Notes: a model not told the origin generated them from the sequence alone. Counted from the first letter of the stretch, positions 1-6,492 are shown. The stretch: DNA of 6,705 nt from Rubrivivax sp. (GCA_027484885.1 JAIXSD010000496.1:1-6705), one strand, 5' to 3'. Translations and numbers: made by a program.

Positions 1-1486
1 CGATCTCGGCGATCTTGCCCACACCGGCGTTCAGCGACTCCTGGGTGCGGAACACGCCGGCGTGCAGCTGCATGGCAGCGCGCAGGTCGTTGGCCACATC
101 CTGGGCGTATTCGCCCGAGCTGCTGTTGTCCAGGCGCTCCAGACGGGCGACCGATTGCGCGGCCGCGTCAACCGGCAGCGGCTTGTGCAGCTTTTGCTTC
201 AGGCCCGACTCGACGATGTGGTTGCCCGCAGCGCGACCGAAGACCAGCAGATCCAGCAGCGAGTTGGTGCCCAGGCGGTTGGCGCCGTGCACGCTGACGC
301 AAGCGCATTCGCCCACGGCGTAGAGGCCATTGACCACCGCATTCGGGTTGCCATCCTTGGGCGCCACGACCTGACCGTAGATATTGGTCGGGATGCCACC
401 CATCTGGTAATGGATGGTCGGCACCACCGGGATCGGCTCCTTGGTGATGTCGACGTTGGCGAAGTTGTGGCCGATCTCGAACACCGAGGGCAGGCGCTTC
501 ATGATGGTCTCAGCGCCCAGGTGGGTCATGTCCAGCTGGATGTAGTCCTTGTTGGGACCGCAGCCGCGACCTTCCTTGATCTCCTGGTCCATGCAGCGGG
601 ACACGAAGTCGCGCGGCGCCAGGTCTTTCAGGGTCGGCGCATAGCGCTCCATGAAGCGCTCACCATTGCAGTTGCGCAGGATCGCGCCTTCGCCGCGGCA
701 GCCTTCGGTCAGCAGCACGCCCGCGCCGGCCACGCCGGTCGGGTGGAACTGCCAGAACTCCATGTCTTCCAGCGGGATGCCGGCGCGCGCCGCCATGCCC
801 AAGCCGTCGCCGGTGTTGATGAAAGCATTGGTCGAGGCCGCGAAGATGCGACCGGCACCGCCGGTGGCCAGCAGCACGGTCTTGGCTTCCAGGATGTGCA
901 GCTCGCCGGTTTCCATTTCCAGCGCGGTCACACCGACCACATCGCCTTCGGCGTCCTTGATCAGGTCCAGAGCCATCCACTCGACGAAGAACTGGGTCTT
1001 GGCCTTGACGTTCTGCTGGTACAGGGTGTGCAGCATGGCATGACCGGTGCGGTCAGCGGCCGCGCAAGCGCGTTGCACCGGCTTTTCGCCATAGTTGGCG
1101 GTGTGGCCACCGAAAGGACGCTGGTAGATGGTGCCGTCGGCATTGCGGTCGAAGGGCATGCCGAAGTGTTCGAGCTCGTACACGACCTTGGGCGCTTCGC
1201 GACACATGAACTCGATGGCGTCCTGGTCACCCAGCCAGTCCGAACCCTTGACGGTGTCGAAGAAGTGATAGTGCCAGTTGTCCTCGCTCATATTGCCCAG
1301 CGAGGCGCTGACGCCGCCCTGGGCGGCCACGGTGTGCGAGCGAGTCGGGAAGACTTTGGACAGCACCGCCACATTCAGGCCGGCCAAAGAGAGCTGCAAG
1401 GATGCGCGCATGCCCGAGCCACCGGCTCCGACGATGACCACATCAAACTTGCGCTTAGGAATTGTCTTGTTGTTCGCCACCGTCAT
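1..1486 (-). CDS. sdhA: Succinate dehydrogenase flavoprotein subunit SdhA (3' end outside window)
   Basis: Catalytic flavoprotein of respiratory complex II: it oxidises succinate to fumarate and passes electrons through FAD to the iron-sulphur subunit at the inner membrane. I read 495 codons from ATG 1486; relatives are near 590-600 residues, so about 100 C-terminal residues are missing. Visible signatures are the N-terminal dinucleotide-binding glycine motif VGAGGSG (residues 19-25), RSHTVAAQGG with His51 as the expected covalent FAD ligand, FHPTG with His248, the catalytic arginine in PRDF (Arg292), IHYQMGG with His359, and HGANRLG with Arg404. These line up with E. coli SdhA His45, His242, Arg286, His354 and Arg399 at a steady offset of 5-6. 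A GGAG lies 6 nt before the ATG. The start shares one base with the sdhD stop (TGATG), which suggests translational coupling. Identification is very secure; sdhB probably follows off the left edge. Confidence 0.98.
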   Translation of the reverse strand, partial: MTVANNKTIPKRKFDVVIVGAGGSGMRASLQLSLAGLNVAVLSKVFPTRSHTVAAQGGVSASLGNMSEDNWHYHFFDTVKGSDWLGDQDAIEFMCREAPKVVYELEHFGMPFDRNADGTIYQRPFGGHTANYGEKPVQRACAAADRTGHAMLHTLYQQNVKAKTQFFVEWMALDLIKDAEGDVVGVTALEMETGELHILEAKTVLLATGGAGRIFAASTNAFINTGDGLGMAARAGIPLEDMEFWQFHPTGVAGAGVLLTEGCRGEGAILRNCNGERFMERYAPTLKDLAPRDFVSRCMDQEIKEGRGCGPNKDYIQLDMTHLGAETIMKRLPSVFEIGHNFANVDITKEPIPVVPTIHYQMGGIPTNIYGQVVAPKDGNPNAVVNGLYAVGECACVSVHGANRLGTNSLLDLLVFGRAAGNHIVESGLKQKLHKPLPVDAAAQSVARLERLDNSSSGEYAQDVANDLRAAMQLHAGVFRTQESLNAGVGKIAEI

Positions 1487-1845
1487 CACAGTCTCCACAG
1501 CACTTGGATCGCCCAGCCGGCGCAACCCACCAACCACACCAGCGTGAACACCTGCAGAGTCAGGCGCAGCGCGACCGACTTCACATAGTCCATCCAGATA
1601 TCCCGAACACCGACCCACGCGTGGTAGGCCAGCGAAATGATCAACACAAAGGTCAGGACCTTCATCCACTGCTGCGAGAAGATGCCCGCCCAGCGGTCAT
1701 AGCCAAGTTCACCAGGCATCAGGAACTGCGCCAGCAGAACCACCGTGAACAAAGCCATCAGGACGGCCGTGACACGCTGTGCCAGCCAGTCACGCAAACC
1801 ATAGTGCGCACCGACAACGATGCGTTTGGAGCCAAAAGTACTCAT
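1486..1845 (-). CDS. sdhD: Succinate dehydrogenase membrane anchor subunit SdhD
   Basis: A 119-residue hydrophobic protein, one of the two membrane anchors that hold SdhAB on the inner membrane and form the ubiquinone site and heme b pocket. Three hydrophobic segments are visible at about residues 23-42, 58-83 and 92-116. The diagnostic stretch is YHAWVGVRDIWMDY. His75 corresponds to the heme ligand His71 of E. coli SdhD, and Asp86-Tyr87 to the quinone-site Asp82-Tyr83, with the same 12-residue spacing. The N-terminal part (GLRDWLAQRVTA) also fits the family. A purine-rich AAGAAGAGA sits about 6 nt before the ATG. It begins 28 nt after sdhC and ends overlapping sdhA by one base, so the three genes are surely one transcript. 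Small Sdh anchors diverge strongly in sequence, so the assignment rests on the motif, the length and the position. Confidence 0.95.
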   Translation of the reverse strand: MSTFGSKRIVVGAHYGLRDWLAQRVTAVLMALFTVVLLAQFLMPGELGYDRWAGIFSQQWMKVLTFVLIISLAYHAWVGVRDIWMDYVKSVALRLTLQVFTLVWLVGCAGWAIQVLWRL

Positions 1846-1873
1846 TGTTTGTCTCTTCTTTCTCGAAGGCCGA

Positions 1874-2314
1874 TCAGTACAGACCGAACAGCTTGGCGCC
1901 CAGCAACAGGGTCAGCAGCACGCTCAAGGCCAAGGTGATGACGGCCGAGCTGTGACCTTGCTCTTTGCTCACGCTGTGGGTGGCGTCCATCCACAGGTGG
2001 CGCACGCCAGCGATGAAGTGGTGCAGATAGCCCCAGATCAGGCCCAGCACGGTCAGTTTGACGAACCAGGCAGGCACAAAACCGATGCCGGCGACGAAGG
2101 CGTTGGTGAAGCTCTCGTAGGAGATTTCCGAGCTGACGCTGGTGTCAAACATCCAGATGATGAAAGGCAGCAGCAGGAACATCAGCAGACCGCTGATGCG
2201 GTGCAGGATGGACACGATGCCGGCAGGCGGCAGACGGTAGGAAATGATCTCGGTCACATGGATATTGCGATAGACCGGTCGATTTTTTGCTCTTGAATTG
2301 GTGGCGTCTGTCAT
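1874..2314 (-). CDS. sdhC: Succinate dehydrogenase cytochrome b556 subunit SdhC
   Basis: Large cytochrome b subunit of complex II, 146 residues from ATG 2314. An in-frame TTG at 2320 would add two residues but abuts the Shine-Dalgarno AAAGG (2325-2321), which is correctly placed 6 nt before the ATG, so I prefer the ATG. Three membrane segments are visible at about 35-56, 82-104 and 122-145. The first holds SILHRISG: Ser35, His38 and Arg39 match the E. coli quinone-site and heme-contact residues Ser27, His30 and Arg31. The second ends in HHFIAGVRHLWMD, where His99 matches the heme ligand His84 and His106 matches His91. The N-terminal RPVYRNI block is typical of the family. It is the first sdh gene after the co-directional GntR regulator, with 116 nt between them, long enough for its own promoter. 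Confidence 0.96.
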   Translation of the reverse strand: MTDATNSRAKNRPVYRNIHVTEIISYRLPPAGIVSILHRISGLLMFLLLPFIIWMFDTSVSSEISYESFTNAFVAGIGFVPAWFVKLTVLGLIWGYLHHFIAGVRHLWMDATHSVSKEQGHSSAVITLALSVLLTLLLGAKLFGLY

Positions 2315-2349
2315 ACCCAACCTTTGTAATCAACGTGAAACCACGGGAG

Positions 2350-2358
2350 TTTATTGCA
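2350..2358 (-). promoter_or_regulatory. Possible extended -10 element for sdhCDA
   Basis: In the 116-nt gap between the regulator and sdhC, the minus strand reads TGC-AATAAA. This is a TGn extension plus a 4/6 match to TATAAT. It would start RNA near 2343 and give a leader of about 30 nt carrying the AAAGG site. The nearest -35-like hexamer (TTCACC) is 19 nt away, which is too far for a good promoter. An 8-bp palindrome ATTGCAAT (2353-2360) overlaps it. This is weak evidence only. Confidence 0.22.
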
Positions 2359-2430
2359 ATGCAGCACAGAGGCCGGTGAAAGCCGTGCGCCGAACACAAC
2401 GCAGCGAGTGGCTATTCGGTGCTGCAAGAC

Positions 2431-3303
2431 TCAGTTCAGCTCATTGCGGTAGAAGTGCGAAGCGGTGTTGTAGAGCCCGCGGCGCAACTCTACCGGTTTA
2501 TCCCCATAGGTGAATGACAGGCGCTCGACGCTGAGCAGCGGCGACCCGACCTCCACCTGCAACAAGGCCGCCGTTTCGGCATCGGCCGCCACGGCCCGGA
2601 TCTTTTCTTGAGCACGGATCATGTGCACGCCGAACTCCACCTCAAACAGGCCGTAAAACGGCCCGCGGTGTTGATTCAGTAGCTCGGTGCTCAAGCCCTT
2701 GAACAACTGCCCCGGCAGCCAGATGTCGTCCAGCACCACCGGCTCGCCCTTGCTGTGCAGCAGGCGGCGCACCTCAACCATGGGGTCGCCGGTGCGCAGC
2801 TGCAGCTGCCGTGCAATCGCGGCGGGCGCGCGCAGCCGCCGGCAATCCAGCAACTGCCTGCCCAGGGACTCGCTGCCCTCGTCCGGCATCAGGCGCAAAA
2901 AACGGTACTGCTGCTTTTGCTCGGCATGGGTGGCCACAAACGTGCCCTTGCCCTGGCGACGCACCAGCAGATTTTCGGCCGACATCTCATCGATCGCCTT
3001 GCGCACCGTGCCCTGGCTGACGCCAAAGCGCGCGGCCAACTCCAGCTCGCTGGGAATGGACTCCCCGGCCTTCCACTCCCCCGCCTGCAAGCGGGCAATG
3101 ATCAGGCCTTTGATCTGGCGGTACAGCGGGCTGAAGGAGGGGCTCTCGGCGGACGAAGTGCTGGAGAGCAAGGCGGCCGAAGCGCTCGTCACTGCACCGG
3201 ACGCCGCCGATGCCGAAGGCAGCACCGCCCCCGAGCGCTCAGGGGCGACGGCAGGCGCAGCTCGCGGCAGCGACGAGGGTGGCAGATTCGGCATGGGCGG
3301 CAT
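2431..3303 (-). CDS. GntR-family (HutC/UTRA type) transcriptional regulator
   Basis: DNA-binding regulator, 290 residues from ATG 3303. Residues 59-126 form a GntR winged helix-turn-helix: SPLYRQIK, then IPSELELAARFGVSQGTVRKAI, then the wing RRQGKGTFV. From about residue 133 to the C-terminus the pattern fits a UTRA ligand-binding domain (DDIWLPGQLF, YGLFEVEFGVHMIRAQEKI, LLSVERLSF), which marks the HutC subfamily that senses small metabolites. The first 58 residues are an Ala/Ser/Pro-rich tail, probably disordered. The start is uncertain: ATG 3303, ATG 3294 and GTG 3354 are in frame and none has a good ribosome site; codon choice before 3303 looks non-coding. It lies directly upstream of sdhCDA, same strand, and is divergent from mdh. 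I infer that it controls sdh and/or mdh, probably through the palindrome at 3359-3372. The effector is unknown; a TCA-cycle acid is a reasonable guess. Confidence 0.92.
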   Translation of the reverse strand: MPPMPNLPPSSLPRAAPAVAPERSGAVLPSASAASGAVTSASAALLSSTSSAESPSFSPLYRQIKGLIIARLQAGEWKAGESIPSELELAARFGVSQGTVRKAIDEMSAENLLVRRQGKGTFVATHAEQKQQYRFLRLMPDEGSESLGRQLLDCRRLRAPAAIARQLQLRTGDPMVEVRRLLHSKGEPVVLDDIWLPGQLFKGLSTELLNQHRGPFYGLFEVEFGVHMIRAQEKIRAVAADAETAALLQVEVGSPLLSVERLSFTYGDKPVELRRGLYNTASHFYRNELN

Positions 3304-3358
3304 TGCAGCACAAGCGCAGCGCAAAAGTCCATCGCCACCGCCATGACCCAGCACTCCA

Positions 3359-3372
3359 GTCTTATATAAGAC
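3359..3372. promoter_or_regulatory. Perfect 14-bp palindrome, probable GntR-family operator
   Basis: GTCTTATATAAGAC is a perfect palindrome in the gap between divergent gntR and mdh. GntR/HutC-family dimers bind short inverted repeats with an AT-rich centre, and this is the best such site in the window. It lies 56 nt upstream of gntR ATG 3303 and just before the alternative GTG 3354. It is also about 20 nt upstream of a candidate mdh -10 box. That position would allow control of both genes. The site is seen directly; the identity of the bound protein is inferred. Confidence 0.6.
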
Positions 3373-3383
3373 AGAAGACTGTC
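3370..3383. promoter_or_regulatory. Second inverted repeat overlapping the operator
   Basis: GACAG-AAGA-CTGTC has 5-bp arms around a 4-nt centre and shares GAC (3370-3372) with the 14-bp palindrome. In addition, CAGTCTT (3357-3363) is an exact inverted copy of AAGACTG (3375-3381). The region therefore carries three AAGAC-type half-sites in 26 bp, in two orientations. This arrangement fits either two overlapping operators or a spaced pair for co-operative binding. Confidence 0.4.
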
Positions 3384-3393
3384 AGATTTTCGC

Positions 3394-3399
3394 CATAAT
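3394..3399 (+). promoter_or_regulatory. Candidate -10 box for mdh
   Basis: CATAAT matches 5 of 6 bases of the sigma-70 -10 consensus and lies in the most AT-rich stretch of the gap. No good -35 hexamer is found 16-18 nt upstream; that place is taken by the inverted repeat at 3370-3383. If used, transcription would begin near 3406 and give an mdh leader of about 190 nt. A weak -35 covered by operator half-sites fits a regulated promoter, but other starts are possible. Confidence 0.3.
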
Positions 3400-3424
3400 T
3401 GCACAAATTCGCAGCAGCATTTGA

Positions 3425-3438
3425 GCGGCGCGCGCCGC
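3425..3438. repeat. GC-only perfect 14-bp palindrome
   Basis: GCGGCGCGCGCCGC reads the same on both strands and contains only G and C. It sits between the candidate mdh -10 and the mdh start. Function is unknown. Alternating GC runs arise easily in high-GC DNA, so it may be chance, or it may form structure in the mdh leader. Confidence 0.4.
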
Positions 3439-3505
3439 CGGGACTAGGGGATTGCCCGAAGACTGGCCTACACTTGCCGCGCACTTCTTGCGCCCTGCCC
3501 GTGCC

Positions 3506-3564
3506 CCGCAGACCTGCGGTATCCGGATCGGCCAAGCCGAACACGCTGTCGTACCGATCGATCG
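3506..3564 (+). other. Palindrome-rich segment of the mdh leader
   Basis: Three symmetric elements lie in 59 nt before mdh. They are CCGCAG-AC-CTGCGG (3506-3519), ATCCGGAT (3521-3528) and CGATCGATCG (3555-3564, a short GATC/CGAT repeat). The first could form a 6-bp stem only if its 2-nt centre opens. No riboswitch class is recognised. The 295-nt space between gntR and mdh contains no plausible gene. Confidence 0.35.
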
Positions 3565-3598
3565 ATTCCTTTCTCATTCAAACCTTCGGAGCCACTCC

Positions 3599-4585
3599 AT
3601 GAGCAAGACCCCCGTTCGCGTTGCCGTCACCGGCGCTGCCGGCCAAATTGGCTATGCCCTGCTGTTCCGCATCGCCTCTGGCGAAATGCTGGGCAAGGAC
3701 CAGCCCGTCATCCTGCAATTGCTGGAAATCCCGGACGAGAAGGCCCAGAACGCACTGAAGGGCGTGATCATGGAGCTGGAAGACTGCGCCTTCCCGCTGC
3801 TGGCCGGCGTTGAGGCCCACAGCGACCCGCTGCAAGCCTTCAAGGACACCGACTACGCCCTGCTGGTCGGCGCCCGCCCCCGCGGCCCCGGCATGGAGCG
3901 CGCCGACCTGCTGGCCGCCAACGCCCAGATCTTCACTGCCCAAGGCAAGGCCCTGAACGCCGTCGCCTCGCGCAATGTCAAGGTGCTGGTGGTCGGCAAC
4001 CCGGCCAACACCAATGCCTACATCGCCATGAAGTCGGCCCCGGACCTGCCGGCCAAGAACTTCACCGCCATGCTGCGCCTGGATCACAACCGCGCTGCTT
4101 CGCAGCTGGCTGCCAAGACCGGCACCAAGGTCGGTGACATCAAGAAGCTGACCGTTTGGGGCAACCACTCGCCCACGATGTACGCCGACTACCGCTTCGC
4201 CACCACCAATGGCCAGTCGATCAAGGATCTGGTCAACGACCAGGTCTGGAACGCGGACACCTTCCTGCCCACCGTGGGCAAGCGCGGCGCCGCCATCATT
4301 GCCGCTCGCGGCCTGTCCTCGGCCGCCTCGGCTGCCAACGCTGCCATCGACCACATGCGCGACTGGGCCCTGGGCTCGAACGGCGAATGGGTGACCATGG
4401 GCGTGCCTTCAAGCGGCGAATACGGCATCCCCGCCGGCGTCGTGTTCGGCTTCCCGGTGACCACCGCTGGCGGCGAGTACAAGATCGTCGAAGGCCTGGA
4501 AATCGATGCCTTCTCGCAAGAGCGCATCAACATCACCCTTGCCGAGCTGCAAGGCGAACAAGACGGCGTCAAGCACCTGCTGTGA
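3599..4585 (+). CDS. mdh: NAD-dependent malate dehydrogenase
   Basis: A 328-residue cytoplasmic enzyme that interconverts malate and oxaloacetate with NAD in the TCA cycle. It belongs to the type-2 malate dehydrogenases of the LDH/MDH superfamily. The NAD-binding glycine motif TGAAGQIG is at residues 11-18. Substrate arginines Arg95 and Arg101 lie in [10 protein letters not shown], Asn-rich GNPANTN binds the nicotinamide side, Asp162 and Arg165 are in LDHNRA, and the proton-accepting His190 is in WGNHSPT. All agree with known Burkholderia-type enzymes, and the length is full. The frame is open upstream to 3452, but ATG 3599 is chosen because GGAG (3588-3591) lies 7 nt before it and the family begins here. 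Codon use is strongly G/C-biased, as expected for a highly expressed gene. It is divergent from gntR and is followed by a strong terminator. Confidence 0.98.
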   Translation: MSKTPVRVAVTGAAGQIGYALLFRIASGEMLGKDQPVILQLLEIPDEKAQNALKGVIMELEDCAFPLLAGVEAHSDPLQAFKDTDYALLVGARPRGPGMERADLLAANAQIFTAQGKALNAVASRNVKVLVVGNPANTNAYIAMKSAPDLPAKNFTAMLRLDHNRAASQLAAKTGTKVGDIKKLTVWGNHSPTMYADYRFATTNGQSIKDLVNDQVWNADTFLPTVGKRGAAIIAARGLSSAASAANAAIDHMRDWALGSNGEWVTMGVPSSGEYGIPAGVVFGFPVTTAGGEYKIVEGLEIDAFSQERINITLAELQGEQDGVKHLL

Positions 4586-4591
4586 TGCAGA

Positions 4592-4620
4592 CTGCGCCCA
4601 CGCCTCGGTGGCGGGCGCAG
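4592..4620 (+). other. Hairpin just after the mdh stop
   Basis: CTGCGCCC (4592-4599) pairs exactly with GGGCGCAG (4613-4620). Inside, GCC/GGC add three pairs after a 2-nt bulge, with loop TCGGT. No U-tract follows, so it is not a terminator by itself. It may protect the mdh transcript end from 3' exonucleases, working with the terminator 12 nt further on. Confidence 0.4.
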
Positions 4621-4632
4621 CAAACGCGTTGA

Positions 4633-4675
4633 AAATCGGGCCGGCATGGCATTCATGCCGGCCCGATTTGTTTTT
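4633..4675 (+). terminator. Strong intrinsic terminator after mdh
   Basis: A perfect 16-bp stem with arms 4633-4648 and 4654-4669, core GGGCCGGCATG, closes a 5-nt loop. It is followed by G and TTTTT (4671-4675). The stem starts 47 nt after the mdh stop. It should end most mdh transcripts before the lyase gene, whose ATG is only 47 nt further on. Confidence 0.88.
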
Positions 4676-4722
4676 AAGCCCACCCTGTCAGCGCCGCAAA
4701 CCTTCTTCCTCCTGCATGCATC

Positions 4723-5727
4723 ATGAGCCCCTTGCCCGCCCTGCACCCCAAACTGGCCTTGTTTGAAGACGGCGACGCTGCCAACGTGTTGCCCGTGGTT
4801 GACCACTACTGCGGCGTCGAAGTGCGCATGCGCAAAAGTCTGGAGTTACAGGCCGAGATGGGCCCGGTCTTCGACATCACCCTCGATTGCGAAGACGGCG
4901 CCCCCATCGGCGGCGAGGCCGAGCATGTGCAGTTGGTCAAGGAGCTGCTGCAGAGCGCGCACAACCGCCATGGTCGCGTCGGCGCGCGCGTCCACCCCTT
5001 CGATCACCCGAGCTTCGAGGCCGATGTCGACGGCTTGATCGCCGGGGCCGGCGAGCGCCTGGCCTTTCTGATGATCCCCAAGCCGCGCAGCGCCGAGGAA
5101 CTGGCGCGCGCCTGCGCCTTCATCGACGAGTGCTTGCAACGCCACGGCACGCAAAAGCCCCTGCCCCTGCACACCTTGATCGAAACCCATGGCGCGCTGC
5201 GCGATGTGATGCTGATCGCCGCCCACCCGCGCATCGAGTCCCTGTCTTTCGGCCTGATGGATTTCGTCTCCGCCCACCGCGGCGCCATTCCGCGCCATGC
5301 GCTGACGGCCGAAGGCCAATTCAGCCACCCGCTGGTCGCCCGCGCCAAACTGGAAATCTCAGCGGCAGCCCATGCCCATGCCAAGACCCCCTCGCACTGC
5401 GTGGTGACCGAGTTCAAGAACAGCGCCGCCCTGCAAGCGGCTGCCACCCGCGCCGCGCGCGAGTTCGGCTACACCCGCATGTGGAGCATCCACCCGAATC
5501 AGATTCAACCCATCCTCGATGCCTTCGCACCCAGCGCCGCCGAGGTGGATGAAGCGCTGGAGATCATCCAGGCCGCCCAAGCCGCCCGGTGGGCGCCCAT
5601 CCAGCACCGCGATGTGCTGCACGACCGCGCCAGCTACCGCTTTTTCTGGCATCTGCTGGAGCGTGCCCACGCGACCGGCCAGCCCCTGCCCGCCGAAGCG
5701 CGCCTGGCCTATTTCAGCGGCGAGTGA
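4723..5727 (+). CDS. HpcH/HpaI aldolase / citrate lyase family protein (CitE-like)
   Basis: A 334-residue protein of the phosphoenolpyruvate/pyruvate TIM-barrel superfamily, in the branch with CitE, malyl-CoA lyase and related CoA-ester lyases. These enzymes make or break C-C bonds using a metal-bound carboxylate. Visible blocks are TLDCEDGAP (residues 53-61), RVHPFDHP (89-96), MIPKP (117-121), LIETHGAL (152-159), [15 protein letters not shown] (176-190) and WSIHPNQIQ near 265-272. By analogy to CitE and malyl-CoA lyase, Glu154 and Asp180 are the likely Mg2+ ligands. The substrate cannot be read from sequence; proximity to mdh suggests a malyl-, citramalyl- or similar C4/C5 CoA ester, but this is inference. 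The start at ATG 4723 agrees with remembered relatives that begin near LHP, yet no Shine-Dalgarno precedes it: the upstream stretch is pyrimidine-rich (CTTCTTCCTCCT). It is separated from mdh by a strong terminator. Confidence 0.88.
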   Translation: MSPLPALHPKLALFEDGDAANVLPVVDHYCGVEVRMRKSLELQAEMGPVFDITLDCEDGAPIGGEAEHVQLVKELLQSAHNRHGRVGARVHPFDHPSFEADVDGLIAGAGERLAFLMIPKPRSAEELARACAFIDECLQRHGTQKPLPLHTLIETHGALRDVMLIAAHPRIESLSFGLMDFVSAHRGAIPRHALTAEGQFSHPLVARAKLEISAAAHAHAKTPSHCVVTEFKNSAALQAAATRAAREFGYTRMWSIHPNQIQPILDAFAPSAAEVDEALEIIQAAQAARWAPIQHRDVLHDRASYRFFWHLLERAHATGQPLPAEARLAYFSGE

Positions 5728-5874
5728 ACCGCCATTCGCTTGAGTGCGCTGCGCGCAACGGCCGCTTGCAATTGCTGGCAAACGATTACCCGCGGGCACG
5801 AATCACGGAGCGACAATAGTGCCATTCAGATGCCAGCGCTGCAGCGCACATCCCTCCTGCTTGAGAGCCTCTTC

Positions 5875-6453
5875 ATGATTCACACCTCCCTGAAATCCAC
5901 CGTCATGGTCTGCGCGCTGGCCCTGCTCAGCAGCTCGGCCTGGTCTGCCGCCGTTGAAAGCGCCAAGCCACGCAACCGCCTGGCCGCAAAGATCAAGCCG
6001 GCCGCGCCCGCGCCGGTGGCAGCCGTCGAGGACAACAGCCCGCTGAGCGAAGAGCAAATGGCCGTGGCCCCGCAGGTGCATGCCGGCGAGGCCAGCTGCG
6101 AGTTCAAGCACAAGGTCTCGGTGACACCGCATCCCGAGAAGCCCGGCCGCTTCCGCCTGCAGTTCGGCCAGACCGTCTACAACATGGCGCCCGAGCCCAC
6201 CACCACCGGTGCCGTTCGCCTGGAAGACAAGCAGGCCGGCGTGGTCTGGCTGCAGATCCCGGCCAAGTCCATGCTGATGAACACCCGCATCGGCCAGCGC
6301 CTGGTGGACGGCTGCCAGCATGCCGAGCAAGTGGCCATGGCCCAGGTGAACGAGCCCCTGACCGAAGGCGGCATCGGCATCACCCCGAGCGAGCCGCAAA
6401 CCCCGCCGCCGGCCCCGGTGGCCAAGGCCAGCGCCAAGAAGCGCGTCAAGTAA
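5875..6453 (+). CDS. Small exported protein of unknown function
   Basis: A 192-residue protein that I do not recognise. ATG 5875 is chosen over an upstream open frame because GAGAG (5863-5867) lies 7 nt before it and a clear Sec signal peptide begins here: Lys7, then a hydrophobic run VMVCALALLSSSAWSA, with likely cleavage at residues 24-26. No lipobox is seen; Cys13 lies inside the hydrophobic core. The mature chain has an Ala/Pro-rich linker (about 37-52), a compact middle region (about 70-158), and a Pro/Ala/Lys tail ending KKRVK. Cys75 (EASCEF) and Cys147 (DGCQHA) are its only two mature cysteines and could form a disulphide in the periplasm. The middle region (GRFRLQFGQTVYNMAP, GVVWLQIPAKSMLMN) reads like a beta-rich fold. 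It stands alone between the lyase gene and a terminator; no link to the TCA genes is evident. Confidence 0.85.
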   Translation: MIHTSLKSTVMVCALALLSSSAWSAAVESAKPRNRLAAKIKPAAPAPVAAVEDNSPLSEEQMAVAPQVHAGEASCEFKHKVSVTPHPEKPGRFRLQFGQTVYNMAPEPTTTGAVRLEDKQAGVVWLQIPAKSMLMNTRIGQRLVDGCQHAEQVAMAQVNEPLTEGGIGITPSEPQTPPPAPVAKASAKKRVK

Positions 6454-6492
6454 GGGTCGCTCACACGGCCTGTTCCACAGGCCCAGACAAAC

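Noticed and set aside
62..1588. A 508-codon open frame on the plus strand
   Set aside because: It is antisense to sdhA, whose catalytic and FAD motifs are intact. Long antisense frames are common in high-GC genes, and its protein is His/Gly/Val-rich without recognisable motifs.
2360..2426. Inverted repeat TGCAGCAC (2360-2367) / GTGCTGCA (2419-2426) at the gntR-sdhC junction
   Set aside because: The arms are only 8 bp and 51 nt apart, with no U-tract or known protein site. This is likely chance.
2755..3369. A 204-codon plus-strand frame opposite gntR
   Set aside because: It is antisense to a clear winged-helix/UTRA regulator and has Gln/Arg/Gly-rich composition with no motif.
3452..3598. N-terminal extension of mdh from TTG 3452
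   Set aside because: ATG 3599 has a well-spaced GGAG and matches where the family begins; the added 49 residues look like translated leader.
3578..4354. A 258-codon open frame on the minus strand opposite mdh
   Set aside because: It is antisense to a fully conserved malate dehydrogenase. Its low-complexity Gly/Val/Gln composition is typical of a GC-bias shadow.
5740..5874. Longer version of the exported protein from an upstream start
   Set aside because: It would bury the signal peptide 45 residues inside the protein. ATG 5875 has a ribosome site and gives a normal signal peptide.
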